From Opisthorchis felineus (taxonomy: Eukaryota; Platyhelminthes; Trematoda; Opisthorchiida; Opisthorchiidae): a stretch of DNA of 64,000 nt. Numbering within the stretch: position 1 is the first letter of the stretch; each line of letters opens with the position of its first letter. Position numbers and translations under genes: made by a program. Of this stretch, positions 50,401-58,146 are shown piece after piece. The stretch spans positions 23,684-87,683 of the forward strand of contig SJOL01006398.1 in the NCBI GenBank assembly GCA_004794785.1. The letters run 5' to 3'. A model generated the notes under the pieces. That model worked only from the letters and a program-made list of their open reading frames with translations. It was not told the DNA's origin and made no database searches.

Positions 50401-53400
50401 GCTTCAAGTAGCGGATGCAAAACGCATGCCCCACTGGAAAACGGAAAAGAATGAAGCTCCCTGTGAGACCACGATAAATATATTTGGCCTGGTATGGGGT
50501 CGATGGACCAAGCTACTCTAACAACGTACGGCTGGTTTTGAAAACCTCCGTGTTTTCCATAGAAGTCACCTGTGCGCGCAAACCAAACACTGCAGTGTGA
50601 GCTCCTGTGAAGTACCCCAACAACAGTGTCCCGTAGGAGAAGCCCCCCAAGGCGTGCACCGAAACTCCAGAGGGTACGCGCAACAGGCACAAAAATACCT
50701 CCGGCGAACCAATCATCGATAAAACTTCTCGCCCATCTCCAAGATAGAAGAGCGCCTTAATCGTTGGGTTGGACACTTCCAAGAGCAATTCAACTAGCCA
50801 CCTGCAGTTGCCCAGTCGGATTTCCGATCCAAAAAACAGTCCTGGACAATGAACTTGACCGCGACGGCTTCGTAAATAAGCAAATGCCTTTTGTCCCTCA
50901 AGCGAAACCGAGCTGCTGGTCATGATGAACTCCAACCCGCTCCGTTCGAAGATGGGGTCGAAATCCTCCGTCGGTGCTTGTCTAATTTATTTGCCTCTAC
51001 CTGAACGAAACAGACCGTCCCAACTAAATAAGAGTGAGTCAATAGTGGTGCCCATTTTCAAAAAGGGTGCTGGCAGGAATTAACCTAACCCCCGTTTTAA
51101 CCAGGCTATTCACGTCATTATACGAAGACATTTGAAGACGGGACCCGAAAACAGCAAGCAGGATTCTGACTGAGAAGGGGCTGTGTGGACCACATCTTCA
51201 CATTCCGTCAAGTGTTAGAGCAACGACAATCCTGGTGTTTCTTGACTTCAAGAGTGCGTTCGATTCTGATGACCCGTTAGTTCTTTTCAACACGCTTGTG
51301 CAAGGTGGTATGCTTCAGAAGTTCTCTATTCTTATTCACACGCTTGTAGGCGCCTGAGAGTGTATGGGGAGCTCTCCAAAGTTTCCTTAATTTCGGCATT
51401 GATGGGTTACTGAGGTGAAAACTGGAAGGTCCCCAAAACCCCAGCGTTCAGATCTGTCCGAGCGAGAACCTTATCAACCTGGAATATGAAGACGACATTG
51501 TTCTCATTTTGGAAAGGAGCAGGAAGCGTGAGTATTACTTCAAAATCTGACTGAGGCCATCCAGTCATTCGGTATGTGTTTCGCGGCCGAAAAGTGCAGA
51601 TAATGATGCAGGACATGCAGTCTTTGAGCATGTTCATAAGAATCCAATGACCGATACTGGAAGTTGTAAAACGAAGTTCCATTAGCTCTGACGGTAGTAT
51701 GACGGACGAAGTGAGCGCACGAATCTAAAGAACCATGATCACTCTTGCTAATTCGCGCCACTTGCAGCATCAAAAAGGTATACTGCTGGGCCTGAAAGGA
51801 GGTGTGCATCAGACTACAATGCGGGCTGTATTGGACGGCTGCCAGACTTGGCAATTTCTGGCGGAGGATGAGATATCTTCACATCTCTGACCAATGATTT
51901 CCCATAACTATAGCTGGAATCGACTGGAGCCAGCGAATTCGCGATGAGGTGATTAGGAGACGGGCTTTTGGCGAAGCAGAGGGTACTTCCCTCAGAATGT
52001 ATCCAGCACTGCGAGATAAATTATTTGGAACGTGCGTTACACACACCGAGTTACCGCCTGTCAAGACAAACGCCTAATTCAGAAATCTAAAGGTGGACAG
52101 AATATGACACGGCAGAAGCAAATGAAAGATGTCATTAAAAGTTTGGGCGACGTCGATTCTGTTTGCCTTCTATGATGAGGTCCAAGTAACCCTCCTTGTG
52201 ATTAGCTGGAGGCACTGAACGATACGTGTCTGAATGATGTCACGTTCATGTTGACAGTTTCGATCCGGATTGTTTGAAAGTGTTGGAGCTGTAGGCGGAT
52301 GTTTGTTTTAGGCTAGCCCCAGGACCCTCACCCTGCTCCATTTTTTTCCTTCCATTATAAGGTGTTATTCAAACAGATTGATATGGCTGTAGGACAGTGA
52401 AGCACCGGTGTTGTCATCTGGTGCTGCTGTCGATGATGATGATGATGATTATGACGCACCGAAACGAAACATTGTGTGCACATCCTCAAGAGCCCATGAA
52501 CGAGAGCATCTAAGTGCGTCAAGCCCATTGTGACAAGGTCCGCTGAAATTCGGCCAACTGATAGGGAGTGTTCTCTGGACAGCTACATGCAGACCCGGGG
52601 AACCGAAACAATGCTCAGGGGTTTCGGCGTCTGCGGGCGACACGATCGACGAGCCTGTGTCGTGAAACAAATCTGGCGTATTAATAGTCGCTATACAACT
52701 GGTGACACTAAAAATGGAGAAAACGCTTACGACAGCATCGAACACTCAAGATGGGCGGGTTTCATCTGGCACTTGGTGATCGAGCGTAGACATTGATGGT
52801 TTACGAGTAACGCGGTTGCAATGATAATGAGGCGTTCGGATTATACAGTTGTCGACTGGACGCTACCAGAGGGTGAAAGGCACGTTTTGGAGCTTGTGTT
52901 TAAATATCGAGCGCTGAGGGTAGACAACACGGATTCCTCCGGAATATTTTTCCCGTAAGGTTCCCCATGATTCAATCCAGGCCTTTGTTGACAGAAACAT
53001 TGAGATGGACGTTGGGTTTACCCTGGTACATGTGACACGGTTGTACATTGCATGCCTTCTAATCAGAATCTGAATTTATAGTACTGAGCTCGAGATAGCT
53101 CAGCGGTTAAAGCGCCAACCTACTGACCGGAAGGTCTGTGGTTCGAACTGTGGTTCGACTGCTCTTGTCTAAGCTTGGGCGACCTGGCAGTATCTCAGGC
53201 CTCGAAGTTCCTTCAGGTGGCACAGCAGCTAGGCGCCGGAAGGTTGTTGCAGCCAAACTATTGTTGTTTGTTGCTGAGTGCTGATTTATACGTTCGTTTA
53301 TTCGTTATTCCTGAAACATATAGTGGTTGATAACGGCGTCCGAAGTGGTGCCACCGCGCACAAACCTTTTTCTGTTAGTGCTATCTAGGATTGATGACCA

Positions 53401-54710
53401 GGAATCCGATCCAGCTAACTCCACTGCAATGCATCTGGTGCTTATTCTAACAACTCCGAAAGTACAAGTGATCGCACTACAAGCCAACGATAACGAAAAT
53501 GCAACAACTGTACCTCAAATGAAGTCTGTCGTGAATACAGTAAACACAGCTACCCTGAGTGCCTTGAAAGTTCGAATGATCTAAGTTGGACGGAAGTGAA
53601 AAAATTAAAAGGCGAACAGCACTAACAGCATTGACAGCATTGGCACTAGACTCGATAAGGAGTTGCACACCAACGTACGCCTAGTGTCCATCGTTAGATA
53701 TGATTTGGGTCGTTGTTGAAGATTTCACTTTGTTTACGCACCGACTCAGAGGGAAACTGTCTCAAGATGACAACATCTTGGTTGAACCCAAACAACTCAC
53801 TGGTGAGTCTTATCTTGCTAAGTCGATTCTCGGCCACATAAGCCACACCGTCAACAAACAAACAAAGTCATTAAACCGGTACATTGACTGACTGCACAGA
53901 AGCACCACTGAGTTATTCATACATTTCCAAATCGCACCGGCACTCAAGCTGAATGGATTACATTATTTCAGAATCCCTCAAAGTGCTTTTTTAAGAGTTC
54001 GAACTCATTCTAGCGCGTCTACTCATGGACAACTGACCTAGGTCCTGGAAGAATTACGAAGTGCACAACGGTGCACCGAATGCGTAATGTAGGCTAGAAA
54101 ACTCTGGACTTCTGTGTTCGCTTGGCGATGTAGAGAGGAATCAAAGGGGATCCTTTGAACTCTGATGTTAAATGAGCGTCCAGTAAATGTTAAGCAGTAT
54201 GCAGGCAACCGATTACTTCGAGGAAACGAGCTGGAGGTACGTGCATCGGCATAGGAACCGTTTTGCCATGAATCAGGCTCCATCACACAAATTAATGTCA
54301 TCACTCAACGAGTTTCATGTATAAATTACTTAATCGGTTCACCCTGTGGTTTTAGGGTGGTCTGCCGGATCACGGTAAGATAATTATAAAACCCACCATT
54401 GTCGCTTTCTTCAGGGATGGAACATCGCCATCGAATACAAACACTGGACGAATTCCAAAGTAGATGAGTTTGCACAATCGTCGGAAAAGAACTGTCAGGT
54501 ATGCCTTCGGGCCACCTGTTGATGCCCTTGATTTGACTGCCTGATGTAACCAAATATTCATATCTGAAAAGGAATGATCAAGTGGTTAAGTAAGACCAAA
54601 CACAAATTCACATCACACTCACCAATGGCAACTGTCTTTCCAGCAAGTTGCTCAAGTTCAATAGGTCGCCTAGCAGGTTCTAAGAGCTCCCAGAGCCCCG
54701 GAACACCCAT
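30877..54710 (-). CDS. ERCC5: XPG/ERCC5 DNA repair endonuclease, complete 14-exon gene
   Basis: Fourteen exons (5' to 3' on the minus strand: 54710-54623, 54563-54397, 49002-48861, 45728-45632, 44113-44038, 42945-42790, 41247-40928, 38887-38089, 37657-37405, 37246-37027, 35263-35160, 35058-34956, 33622-33436, 31167-30877) give 3003 nt and 1000 residues; human XPG has 1186. XPG makes the 3' incision in nucleotide excision repair and belongs to the FEN1/XPG nucleases. Seen: N domain from [12 protein letters not shown] with Asp30 and FVFDGD (Asp74/Asp76); a long acidic spacer; I domain with SPEEAEAQC (Glu631, Glu633), SDDSDVW (Asp652, Asp654) and GSDYTPGV (Asp716) plus the helix-hairpin-helix; EAYLRP and FGW blocks; a PIP-like motif; a basic C-terminal NLS. 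All catalytic acids are present. Intron 12 is a probable U12 type. It lies convergent to dpy-19. Confidence 0.97.
31168..33435 (-). other. ERCC5 intron 13
   Basis: 2268 nt, gtaagc...ttccag. Contains a plus-oriented R2 fragment near 31808-31855; otherwise nothing recognised. Confidence 0.85.
33436..33622 (-). CDS. ERCC5: ERCC5 exon 13, PIP-like motif
   Basis: Residues 842-904. [15 protein letters not shown] continues human FCQRYFGWNRTKTDE without a gap. [12 protein letters not shown] lies where human XPG has its PCNA-binding PIP box. The acceptor is not AG: the exon follows ...GGTTACAA, giving an AT-AA intron before it. Donor GATGAG/gtaagc, phase 0. Confidence 0.92.
33623..34955 (-). other. 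ERCC5: ERCC5 intron 12, probable U12-type AT-AA intron
   Basis: On the minus strand the intron starts ATATCCTTTT at 34955 and contains TTCCTTAAT about 15 nt before its 3' end, both perfect matches to minor-spliceosome consensus. No AG lies between an in-frame TAA and the conserved FGW block, so an ordinary acceptor is excluded. The frame needs the intron to end at ACAA (33623). The 7-mer CAAATAT occurs at both junctions, so the exact cut can slide within it. It contains a plus-oriented SINE at 34521-34690. Confidence 0.85.
34521..34690 (+). repeat. tRNA-derived SINE, copy 7
   Basis: Head CGAGATAGCTCCCCGGGTTG, B box ACGGTTCGAACTCC, body CCCGGCTTTGGCACACTGG, tail truncated near GAAAAGCTGCCACGTCTGA. 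It lies inside the U12-type intron. Confidence 0.85.
34956..35058 (-). CDS. ERCC5: ERCC5 exon 12
   Basis: Residues 808-841 plus two bases: [20 protein letters not shown], then [10 protein letters not shown]; human has FPNPAVAEAYLKPVVD and WGKPDLDKIR. Acceptor ctgactccag. The 3' end is not a GT donor: reading frame and homology place it at GTCAA/ATATCCTTT, a U12-type site, phase 2. Confidence 0.93.
35160..35263 (-). CDS. ERCC5: ERCC5 exon 11
   Basis: Residues 773-807 plus one base: [20 protein letters not shown], then [14 protein letters not shown], which matches human EWWHEAQ...DTKVKKKLRTLQLTPG. Acceptor ttcttttcag, donor CTGAAG/gtcagt, phase 1. Confidence 0.93.
35424..36150 (-). mobile_element. 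RTE 3' end with (GAT)n tail
   Basis: On the minus strand: [70 protein letters not shown] and [10 protein letters not shown], the 3' pol domain of the RTE family. An approximately 240-nt 3' UTR follows, ending in (GAT)9 at 35424-35450. The pol frame is open for 120 codons but lacks the RT core, so the copy is 5'-truncated. Confidence 0.85.
36268..36330 (+). repeat. R2 repeat fragment
   Basis: CTACCGGCTTCGCTTTATTC followed by GAAGCTCATCAC matches the R2 core, as does the copy near 47175. Confidence 0.45.
37027..37246 (-). CDS. ERCC5: ERCC5 exon 10, helix-hairpin-helix
   Basis: Residues 700-772 plus two bases. [20 protein letters not shown] and then EILNEF match human [25 protein letters not shown], including Asp716. 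The following 35 residues to EPLERFT are variable. Acceptor ttctgacag, donor TTTAC/gtgagt, phase 2. Confidence 0.97.
37405..37657 (-). CDS. ERCC5: ERCC5 exon 9, I domain start
   Basis: Residues 616-699 plus one base. [20 protein letters not shown] carries Glu631 and Glu633, and [15 protein letters not shown] carries Asp652 and Asp654; these are the I-domain metal ligands. The residue after SDVW is Pro where most relatives have Leu. Acceptor aacctacag, donor CGTAG/gtaagt, phase 1. Confidence 0.97.
38089..38887 (-). CDS. ERCC5: ERCC5 exon 8, acidic spacer
   Basis: Residues 349-615, the largest exon. It is low-complexity and rich in Asp, Glu and Ser. [14 protein letters not shown] (about 513-526) resembles human SDGSFIEVQ, an acidic/hydrophobic motif of the type used to bind the p62 PH domain of TFIIH. 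The end, [19 protein letters not shown], matches the human helix before the I domain. Acceptor ttcatgtcag, donor GCGCAG/gtgagt, phase 0. Confidence 0.9.
38888..40927 (-). other. ERCC5 intron 7
   Basis: 2040 nt, gtatgt...tgtcag. Contains a SINE tail (39889-39995). No other feature is recognised. Confidence 0.85.
39889..39995 (-). repeat. tRNA-derived SINE, copy 8 (head missing)
   Basis: The reverse complement shows CTGTCTAGGCTTGGGCAACC, GGCAGTATCCCAGCCCTCGT and GGTGTTACAGCCGAACG. The tRNA-like head is absent. Confidence 0.85.
40928..41247 (-). CDS. ERCC5: ERCC5 exon 7
   Basis: Residues 243-348 plus two bases. [20 protein letters not shown] aligns with human FSQYQLKGLLKKN, and [14 protein letters not shown] with human SEDTSHYILIKGIQ. 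Acceptor gtcgcgcag (a second in-frame AG 6 nt on is an alternative), donor GAGAG/gtatgt, phase 2. Confidence 0.92.
41248..42789 (-). other. ERCC5 intron 6
   Basis: 1542 nt; nothing recognisable inside. Confidence 0.85.
42790..42945 (-). CDS. ERCC5: ERCC5 exon 6
   Basis: Residues 191-242. [20 protein letters not shown] matches human [20 protein letters not shown] at the start of the conserved spacer helix. Acceptor acctccccag, donor GAACAG/gtgagt, phase 0. Confidence 0.92.
42946..44037 (-). other. ERCC5 intron 5
   Basis: 1092 nt. Contains an R2 fragment at about 43370-43440 (GACTCAACTGAACCCAGCGG). Confidence 0.8.
44038..44113 (-). CDS. ERCC5: ERCC5 exon 5
   Basis: Residues 165-190: [20 protein letters not shown] and then ARDYL, a charged helix in the position of human ERMNQKQALQEEFF. 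Acceptor ctcctctcag, donor TATTTG/gtaagt, phase 0. Confidence 0.75.
44114..45631 (-). other. ERCC5 intron 4
   Basis: 1518 nt; nothing recognisable inside. Confidence 0.75.
45632..45728 (-). CDS. ERCC5: ERCC5 exon 4
   Basis: Residues 133-164 plus two bases: [20 protein letters not shown] and then [11 protein letters not shown]. Similarity to human is weak here, as expected for the start of the spacer. The call rests on acceptor tatgtgcag, donor CCAG/gttggt and a perfect phase fit (1 in, 2 out) with exons 3 and 5. Confidence 0.7.
47025..47250 (+). repeat. R2 repeat copy
   Basis: Starts with the GGAGACTCAACTAAA part, then CTACCGGCTTCGCCATTCTA and GGGGTTCAACAGGTGGG, TGCGAATTTCCGCCAACC. The parts are in the order expected of two adjacent units. 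Confidence 0.55.
47290..47480 (-). repeat. R2 repeat copy, inverted
   Basis: The reverse complement gives GGTTTCGCCCTTCTTGGGAC, TCATCAGATAGG and GGTTTCCATCAACCTTATGT, then the part ending GTTAAGAAGAGGC. Translated shadows of this and the 3880 copy share FRPSW and SINLM, confirming homology. Confidence 0.65.
48861..49002 (-). CDS. ERCC5: ERCC5 exon 3
   Basis: Residues 86-132 plus one base. [10 protein letters not shown] begins the basic helix that follows the N domain (human VKRRQRKDL), then [11 protein letters not shown], like human KLLKTFLKRQA. Acceptor gctttctcag, donor TACGG/gtaatc, phase 1. Confidence 0.88.
50570..52455 (+). mobile_element. RTE retrotransposon remnant with (GAT)n tail
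   Basis: Read across frames: [15 protein letters not shown] after a frame change (about 50760), [17 protein letters not shown] (50940-50995), VVPIFKKGA (51050), QQAGF and [17 protein letters not shown] (51155-51230), a lesioned [10 protein letters not shown] block, [11 protein letters not shown] with the catalytic DD (51476-51515), [38 protein letters not shown] (52085-52145), [11 protein letters not shown] 3' UTR ends in GATGATGATGATGATG at 52433-52451. Many stops and frameshifts: inactive. The minus-strand frames of 133 and 140 codons at 50289-50935 overlap its left part and are best read as shadows. Confidence 0.85.
53086..53262 (+). repeat. tRNA-derived SINE, copy 9
   Basis: The best head of all copies: GAGCTCGAGATAGCTCAGCG with a consensus A box, GACCGGAAGGTCTGTGGTTC, B box GGTTCGAACTG, body TTGTCTAAGCTTGGGCGACC, end AAGGTTGTTGCAGCCAAAC. 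Confidence 0.9.
54397..54563 (-). CDS. ERCC5: ERCC5 exon 2
   Basis: Residues 30-85, starting with the metal-binding Asp30 (split codon), then [10 protein letters not shown] and [20 protein letters not shown], close to human HRLCKLLFFRIRPIFVFDG. The segment between them is 3 residues shorter than in human. Acceptor ccttttcag, donor ACAATG/gtgggt, phase 0. The preceding intron is 59 nt. Confidence 0.95.
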
Positions 54711-54717
54711 TCCACCC
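54623..54717 (-). CDS. ERCC5: ERCC5 exon 1 (ATG at 54708-54710)
   Basis: Residues 1-29 and the first base of Asp30. [12 protein letters not shown] is the classic XPG-family N terminus, and the free N-terminal Met-Gly is conserved. Donor ATTG/gtgagt, phase 1. An AG preceded by a T-rich stretch lies 7 nt upstream of the ATG (54718-54719), so a 5' UTR intron or spliced-leader acceptor is possible. Confidence 0.93.
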
Positions 54718-55154
54718 CTGTCGAAATAACCTCCGGTACCAAGGTCTGCTGATTAGCACGGATCAGCTTTTGTCATCAAAAACACACGAACGGTGTCACA
54801 AGGGGCTGAAAAACACAACGAAGAAGATCGATTGCAGTTTTCGATAAAATGATGTTCACCTGGTGGTCTGTCTGATAATCCACATGAAAGACCAGTGGAT
54901 TGGAGGTGGTAGGGAATTGCCAAGTTCCGTCACGCCTGTCCCACCATAAGACCACCAGTGAACTATACGGATGACATCAAGAAAATTAACTGACTGAAGC
55001 TGAACAACCCTCCCTTCACCGGGTGACTAGGTGTCCCAGTTCAGTTTTCATTCTACCACCTTCAAATCATGTACTACGAGTAAAATGGTGTACTATTTTT
55101 CGCTCGCCGAAAAATGGGGGACCGTGGGATATAGCCAAGCACTGGAGATGACGG

Positions 55155-55500
55155 TGCAATCAATCAGTTGATGTTGAATCATTCGAGATGCTCGAACCAA
55201 GAAGCCACGGGTTGAAGGTAATAGCTTTGATGCAGTAGCGCCACTGACTACGTGATGGAATCACGTCTGCCAGTGTCAGTAACAATTGATTAGCTGAGTC
55301 TCGCCATCCAGAAAGGACGTAGTTGACAACCCAACTCATTCTACTGGTTACTGCGTACGAACTTTGTTGCCAGGTCACAGACTGTTAACCTCTCGGTCGC
55401 TTCTACTCAGCACACAGCTGAACAAAAGAGCTCTCAGAGAAAACTGGTCTTCTGGCATACGAAGCATGTTATAACCAGCATGACCTATGCAGCGTGAGTA
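55155..55500 (-). mobile_element. RTE 3' domain fragment
   Basis: On the minus strand: GHAGYNMLRMPEDQFSLRAL, then SDREVNSL, TWQQS, VLSGWRDSANQLLLTLADVI and SRSQWR, matching the RTE C-terminal block (GHVLRMPE, RGGQ, TWQQS, LPGWG, LSDMA, SQWR). Truncated at both ends. No coding capacity. Confidence 0.8.
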
Positions 55501-55570
55501 GCTCGTCTATCGTGGGAGAGTTCATTTTTTCCAAAACCACCTGGCCTACCTCAGTAGTGCTGATCCAAAC

Positions 55571-55625
55571 TTCCTACGAGACGCGGCCAATGCTTCAGAA
55601 ACATCAATGGGCAAAATCTGACAGC
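55571..55625. repeat. short repeat shared with 62731-62785
   Basis: GAGACGCGGCCAATGCTT is identical at both places, and about 50 nt around it align with few changes. The second copy sits at the 3' edge of the gypsy RNase H remnant, so this may be a scrap of the same element. Confidence 0.5.
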
Positions 55626-55815
55626 GCGTAGGGACCCAGTTTCTCGTTCACAAGCCACTACGGGTTACACCGTCGTCGTGTATATTTTGCCCTTGATAGA
55701 CAAACTGACGTCATACCAGTGCCAGAGGCATCGAAGATTGGCCCTTTCAATTCGATAAGTAACCTCGCCTCCAGCGAGTCCACCGAAAAGTACGCAGCTG
55801 TCTAGAAATGGAACG

Positions 55816-55975
55816 GTCTACCCGTAGCATCCTAGTTGCCACGCCACTCAAAGAAAGGGTCGGGTTACCGCCAGGTTGCCCAAGCTTACACGAGGACCGG
55901 TCGAGACGCAGAGGTCGCGTTCAAACCACGCACACTTCGGTCCGCGCCTTGACCACTGAGCTATCTCGAACTCCA
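55816..55975 (-). repeat. tRNA-derived SINE, copy 10
   Basis: The reverse complement has head GAGTTCGAGATAGCTCAGTG, TGTGCGTGGTTTGAACGCG, body GTAAGCTTGGGCAACCTGG and a degraded tail. Confidence 0.85.
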
Positions 55976-56166
55976 AAGCAGCTACCTAGGTAAATAGATT
56001 TATCTACTACGTCGATTGGGTAGTCGGAGATCATGGGTTTTGTAACGACAAAATCAAATGAAAGTAAAATAAAAATGGCGCACAATGAGAGTGAAATGGG
56101 AAGCTTTAACCGTACTAACATAACCATGACGACTCCACCAAACTCGTCAAGCATGAAACATGACTC

Positions 56167-56373
56167 CTAGCTGTACATCGATTCATACATCTCCGTCATT
56201 ACGGCGTCTTTCTTGATCGTTCTGCGGGTCTCTACAAGGCCTGATGGTAAAACTACGGAGATATCCATAGTTTCGCCGTCTCGACGGAACAGTTCGTAGA
56301 CCCGAAGACGTTTGTGCGTACCTACATAACGTAGCGCAGGAACTTGAAGAGCTCCTACGCCTGGGGTTGCCAT
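56167..56373 (-). other. unassigned 68-codon frame
   Basis: Encodes MATPGVGALQVPALRYVGTH...RRDGETMDISVVLPSGLVET, which looks protein-like (alternating hydrophobic and charged), but I do not recognise it. It could be the 3' exon of a minus-strand gene or part of a transposon. No supporting exon was found. Confidence 0.2.
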
Positions 56374-56715
56374 TAACGGCCTGCATCATCGTGTGGTCTT
56401 GGATGCAATTATATGTGACAAACCGGCACGCTTGTTTGTCACACGAATGGAAGGTCATAATTCCTAATACAGATGTGATAAGTGCTAAATAAGGGTGCAT
56501 TACTTCCAAACGAGGATAACGTTTCCATGTACATCCGTCACAAAACTTGTAACAATCCGTCTCCATTCTTTACGTTACCTATTGACTTCGTTCACTGCTC
56601 CCCCATTCACTATATGCACACCGTACGTCTCAGTGTTGTGCAAAGATTTGTTTCTATTTTTATAAACGGTGATCGAGCAGTACGTATCGGGCCTGCTGCC
56701 TGGAATCGGGTAGAC

Positions 56716-56925
56716 CATCATTATCACCACCATCATCATCATCGACAGCATGAAATCAGTGTTCAACACCGATGCTTCACTGCCGTACAACTATGAGTTA
56801 TTTGAAAGCCTTATTGTGAAGAAAAGAATAAAGGCGGACGGGAAAGGGACTTAGTGCTAGCTTACCACAATCATTCCGAGGTGCCTACACCTCCAGACAC
56901 TCATTCAGGCAATCTGGATAGAAAC
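56716..56925 (-). mobile_element. RTE 3' UTR end with (GAT)n tail
   Basis: CAT triplets at 56716-56743, followed by about 180 nt that are the reverse complement of 57815-57990 with few differences. Same 3' UTR type as at 35424-35690. No pol sequence remains. Confidence 0.85.
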
Positions 56926-57109
56926 CGACAACAAGATCGCCACTGAGATAGGTTGGCAGGCATATCTTGCAGTGTCTCCACTTGCAACTAAGAGGGTAGA
57001 CCACATGCTCTGGATAAAACGTGCCCATCTGCCCATGGATTTCCCGCCTAAGTGCCGGAAAATTACAATGTACTAACAGTGGAAAGCGACAGAGTTTCGT
57101 CAACTATTG

Positions 57110-57765
57110 TTGTGCATTGGTCCGATTGTTCTTAAGGGTATTCTTCCCCGTGAACGGTATCGAAATTTTGTAGACATTTCTGTCTGTGCATTTGATTTCC
57201 CATCGTCGCTATTATGTTTCCCACCTTAATTTCTCACGACACTCATTGCTGGTATTTGTTAACAAGTTCCAGAAACCGTATGGGTTGCAGGAGATAGTAT
57301 ACAATGTCCATTGTCTGCAGCACTTGCCGGACGACGTCTCGTCTCACGAACCTCTGGATAATTTTTCAGCTTTCTCTTATGAGTCGCACATATTCACTCT
57401 TAAGTGGATGGTACAAAGTCCCACTTATCCTGTTAGGTAAATTTTTAAACGCTTGCAGGAGTCATGATCGCACCTCATAGACGCCTCAGGTAACCACGCC
57501 GAATGGGACGTAGGATTTCCCTCGAAACGTGTGTCGCGAAACAAAAAGCGTTTCTTCTACTTTGGTAAAGCTGCCCTCTCTACCAATCCACCGGATACCG
57601 TCGTGTTGGTTGATAATTTTTCGTGCATTGTAACAGGGTTGGAATATCCGGACACGGCCGGCTGCACTATAACTTATGTCCAGCTTCTTCCTCCCGTTTT
57701 ACCACTGTTTACCTACCCCGTTAATTCACTTGTGCTGAACATATGGTTAACAAATTGTTAACAGT
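57110..57765 (+). pseudogene. transposase-like fragment (CACTA/EnSpm-type candidate)
   Basis: Three pieces in different frames: GPIVLKGILPRERYRNFVDI (about 57119-57178), LVFVNKFQKPYGLQEIVYNV, HCLQHLPDDVSSHEPLDNFSAFSYE (57252-57395), and RFFYFGKAALSTNPPDTVVL, ending near NSLVLNIW (57545-57752). The middle block follows the pattern N[VI]H.L.HLPDDV...G.L..FSAFPFEN of uncharacterised animal proteins with a transposase domain and DUF4218-like ends. Frameshifted, and its catalytic part is not in the window, so inactive. Assignment to CACTA is my inference. Confidence 0.6.
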
Positions 57766-57814
57766 TGTAAGCGGCTGTCCCCTCCCATTTGTGCAATGCA
57801 AGTGCGTAATGCTA

Positions 57815-58008
57815 TCCAGATTGCCTGAATGAGTGTCTGGAGGTGTAGGCACCTCGGAATGATTGTAGTAAGCTAGCACTAAGTCCTTCCCCGTCCACTT
57901 TTATTCTTTTCTTCACAATAAGGCTTTCAAATAAATCATGGTCGTACGGCAGCGAAACATCGGTGTTGAACACTGATGTCATGCTGTCAATGATGATGAT
58001 GATGAATG
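57815..58008 (+). mobile_element. RTE 3' UTR end with (GAT)n tail
   Basis: CTATCCAGATTGCCTGAATG...GGAGGTGTAGGCACCTCGGA, then AATAAGGCTTTCAAATAAAT, ending in ATGATGATGATGATG at 57988-58006. It forms an inverted pair with 56716-56925, 0.9 kb apart, and splits the transposase-like fragment from the DUF4806-like one. Confidence 0.85.
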
Positions 58009-58146
58009 CTTCTACAAAGTGAACTATTTGCAACTTTTCCATTATTATGCTCGATACGGCAATGTCCTCCTTGTTATTCTATCTGTCGTACTAGAGTAAC
58101 CATCTCACAATATACATCCCAGCACTAACTGTCTCGTTGTTTCTAG

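Larger units (their letters stand above)
49003..54396 (-). other. ERCC5 intron 2, 5.4 kb
   Basis: Contains the plus-oriented (antisense to ERCC5) RTE remnant at 50570-52455 and a SINE at 53086-53262. The stretches 49003-50560, 52460-53080 and 53270-54390 hold nothing I recognise. Confidence 0.88.

Noticed and set aside
50289..50935. 133- and 140-codon minus frames
   Set aside because: The plus strand here carries eroded RTE motifs, so these antisense frames are likely incidental.
53100..53160. True tRNA gene at the SINE head
   Set aside because: A and B boxes are good, but the sequence runs straight into the SINE body and lacks a pairing acceptor stem.
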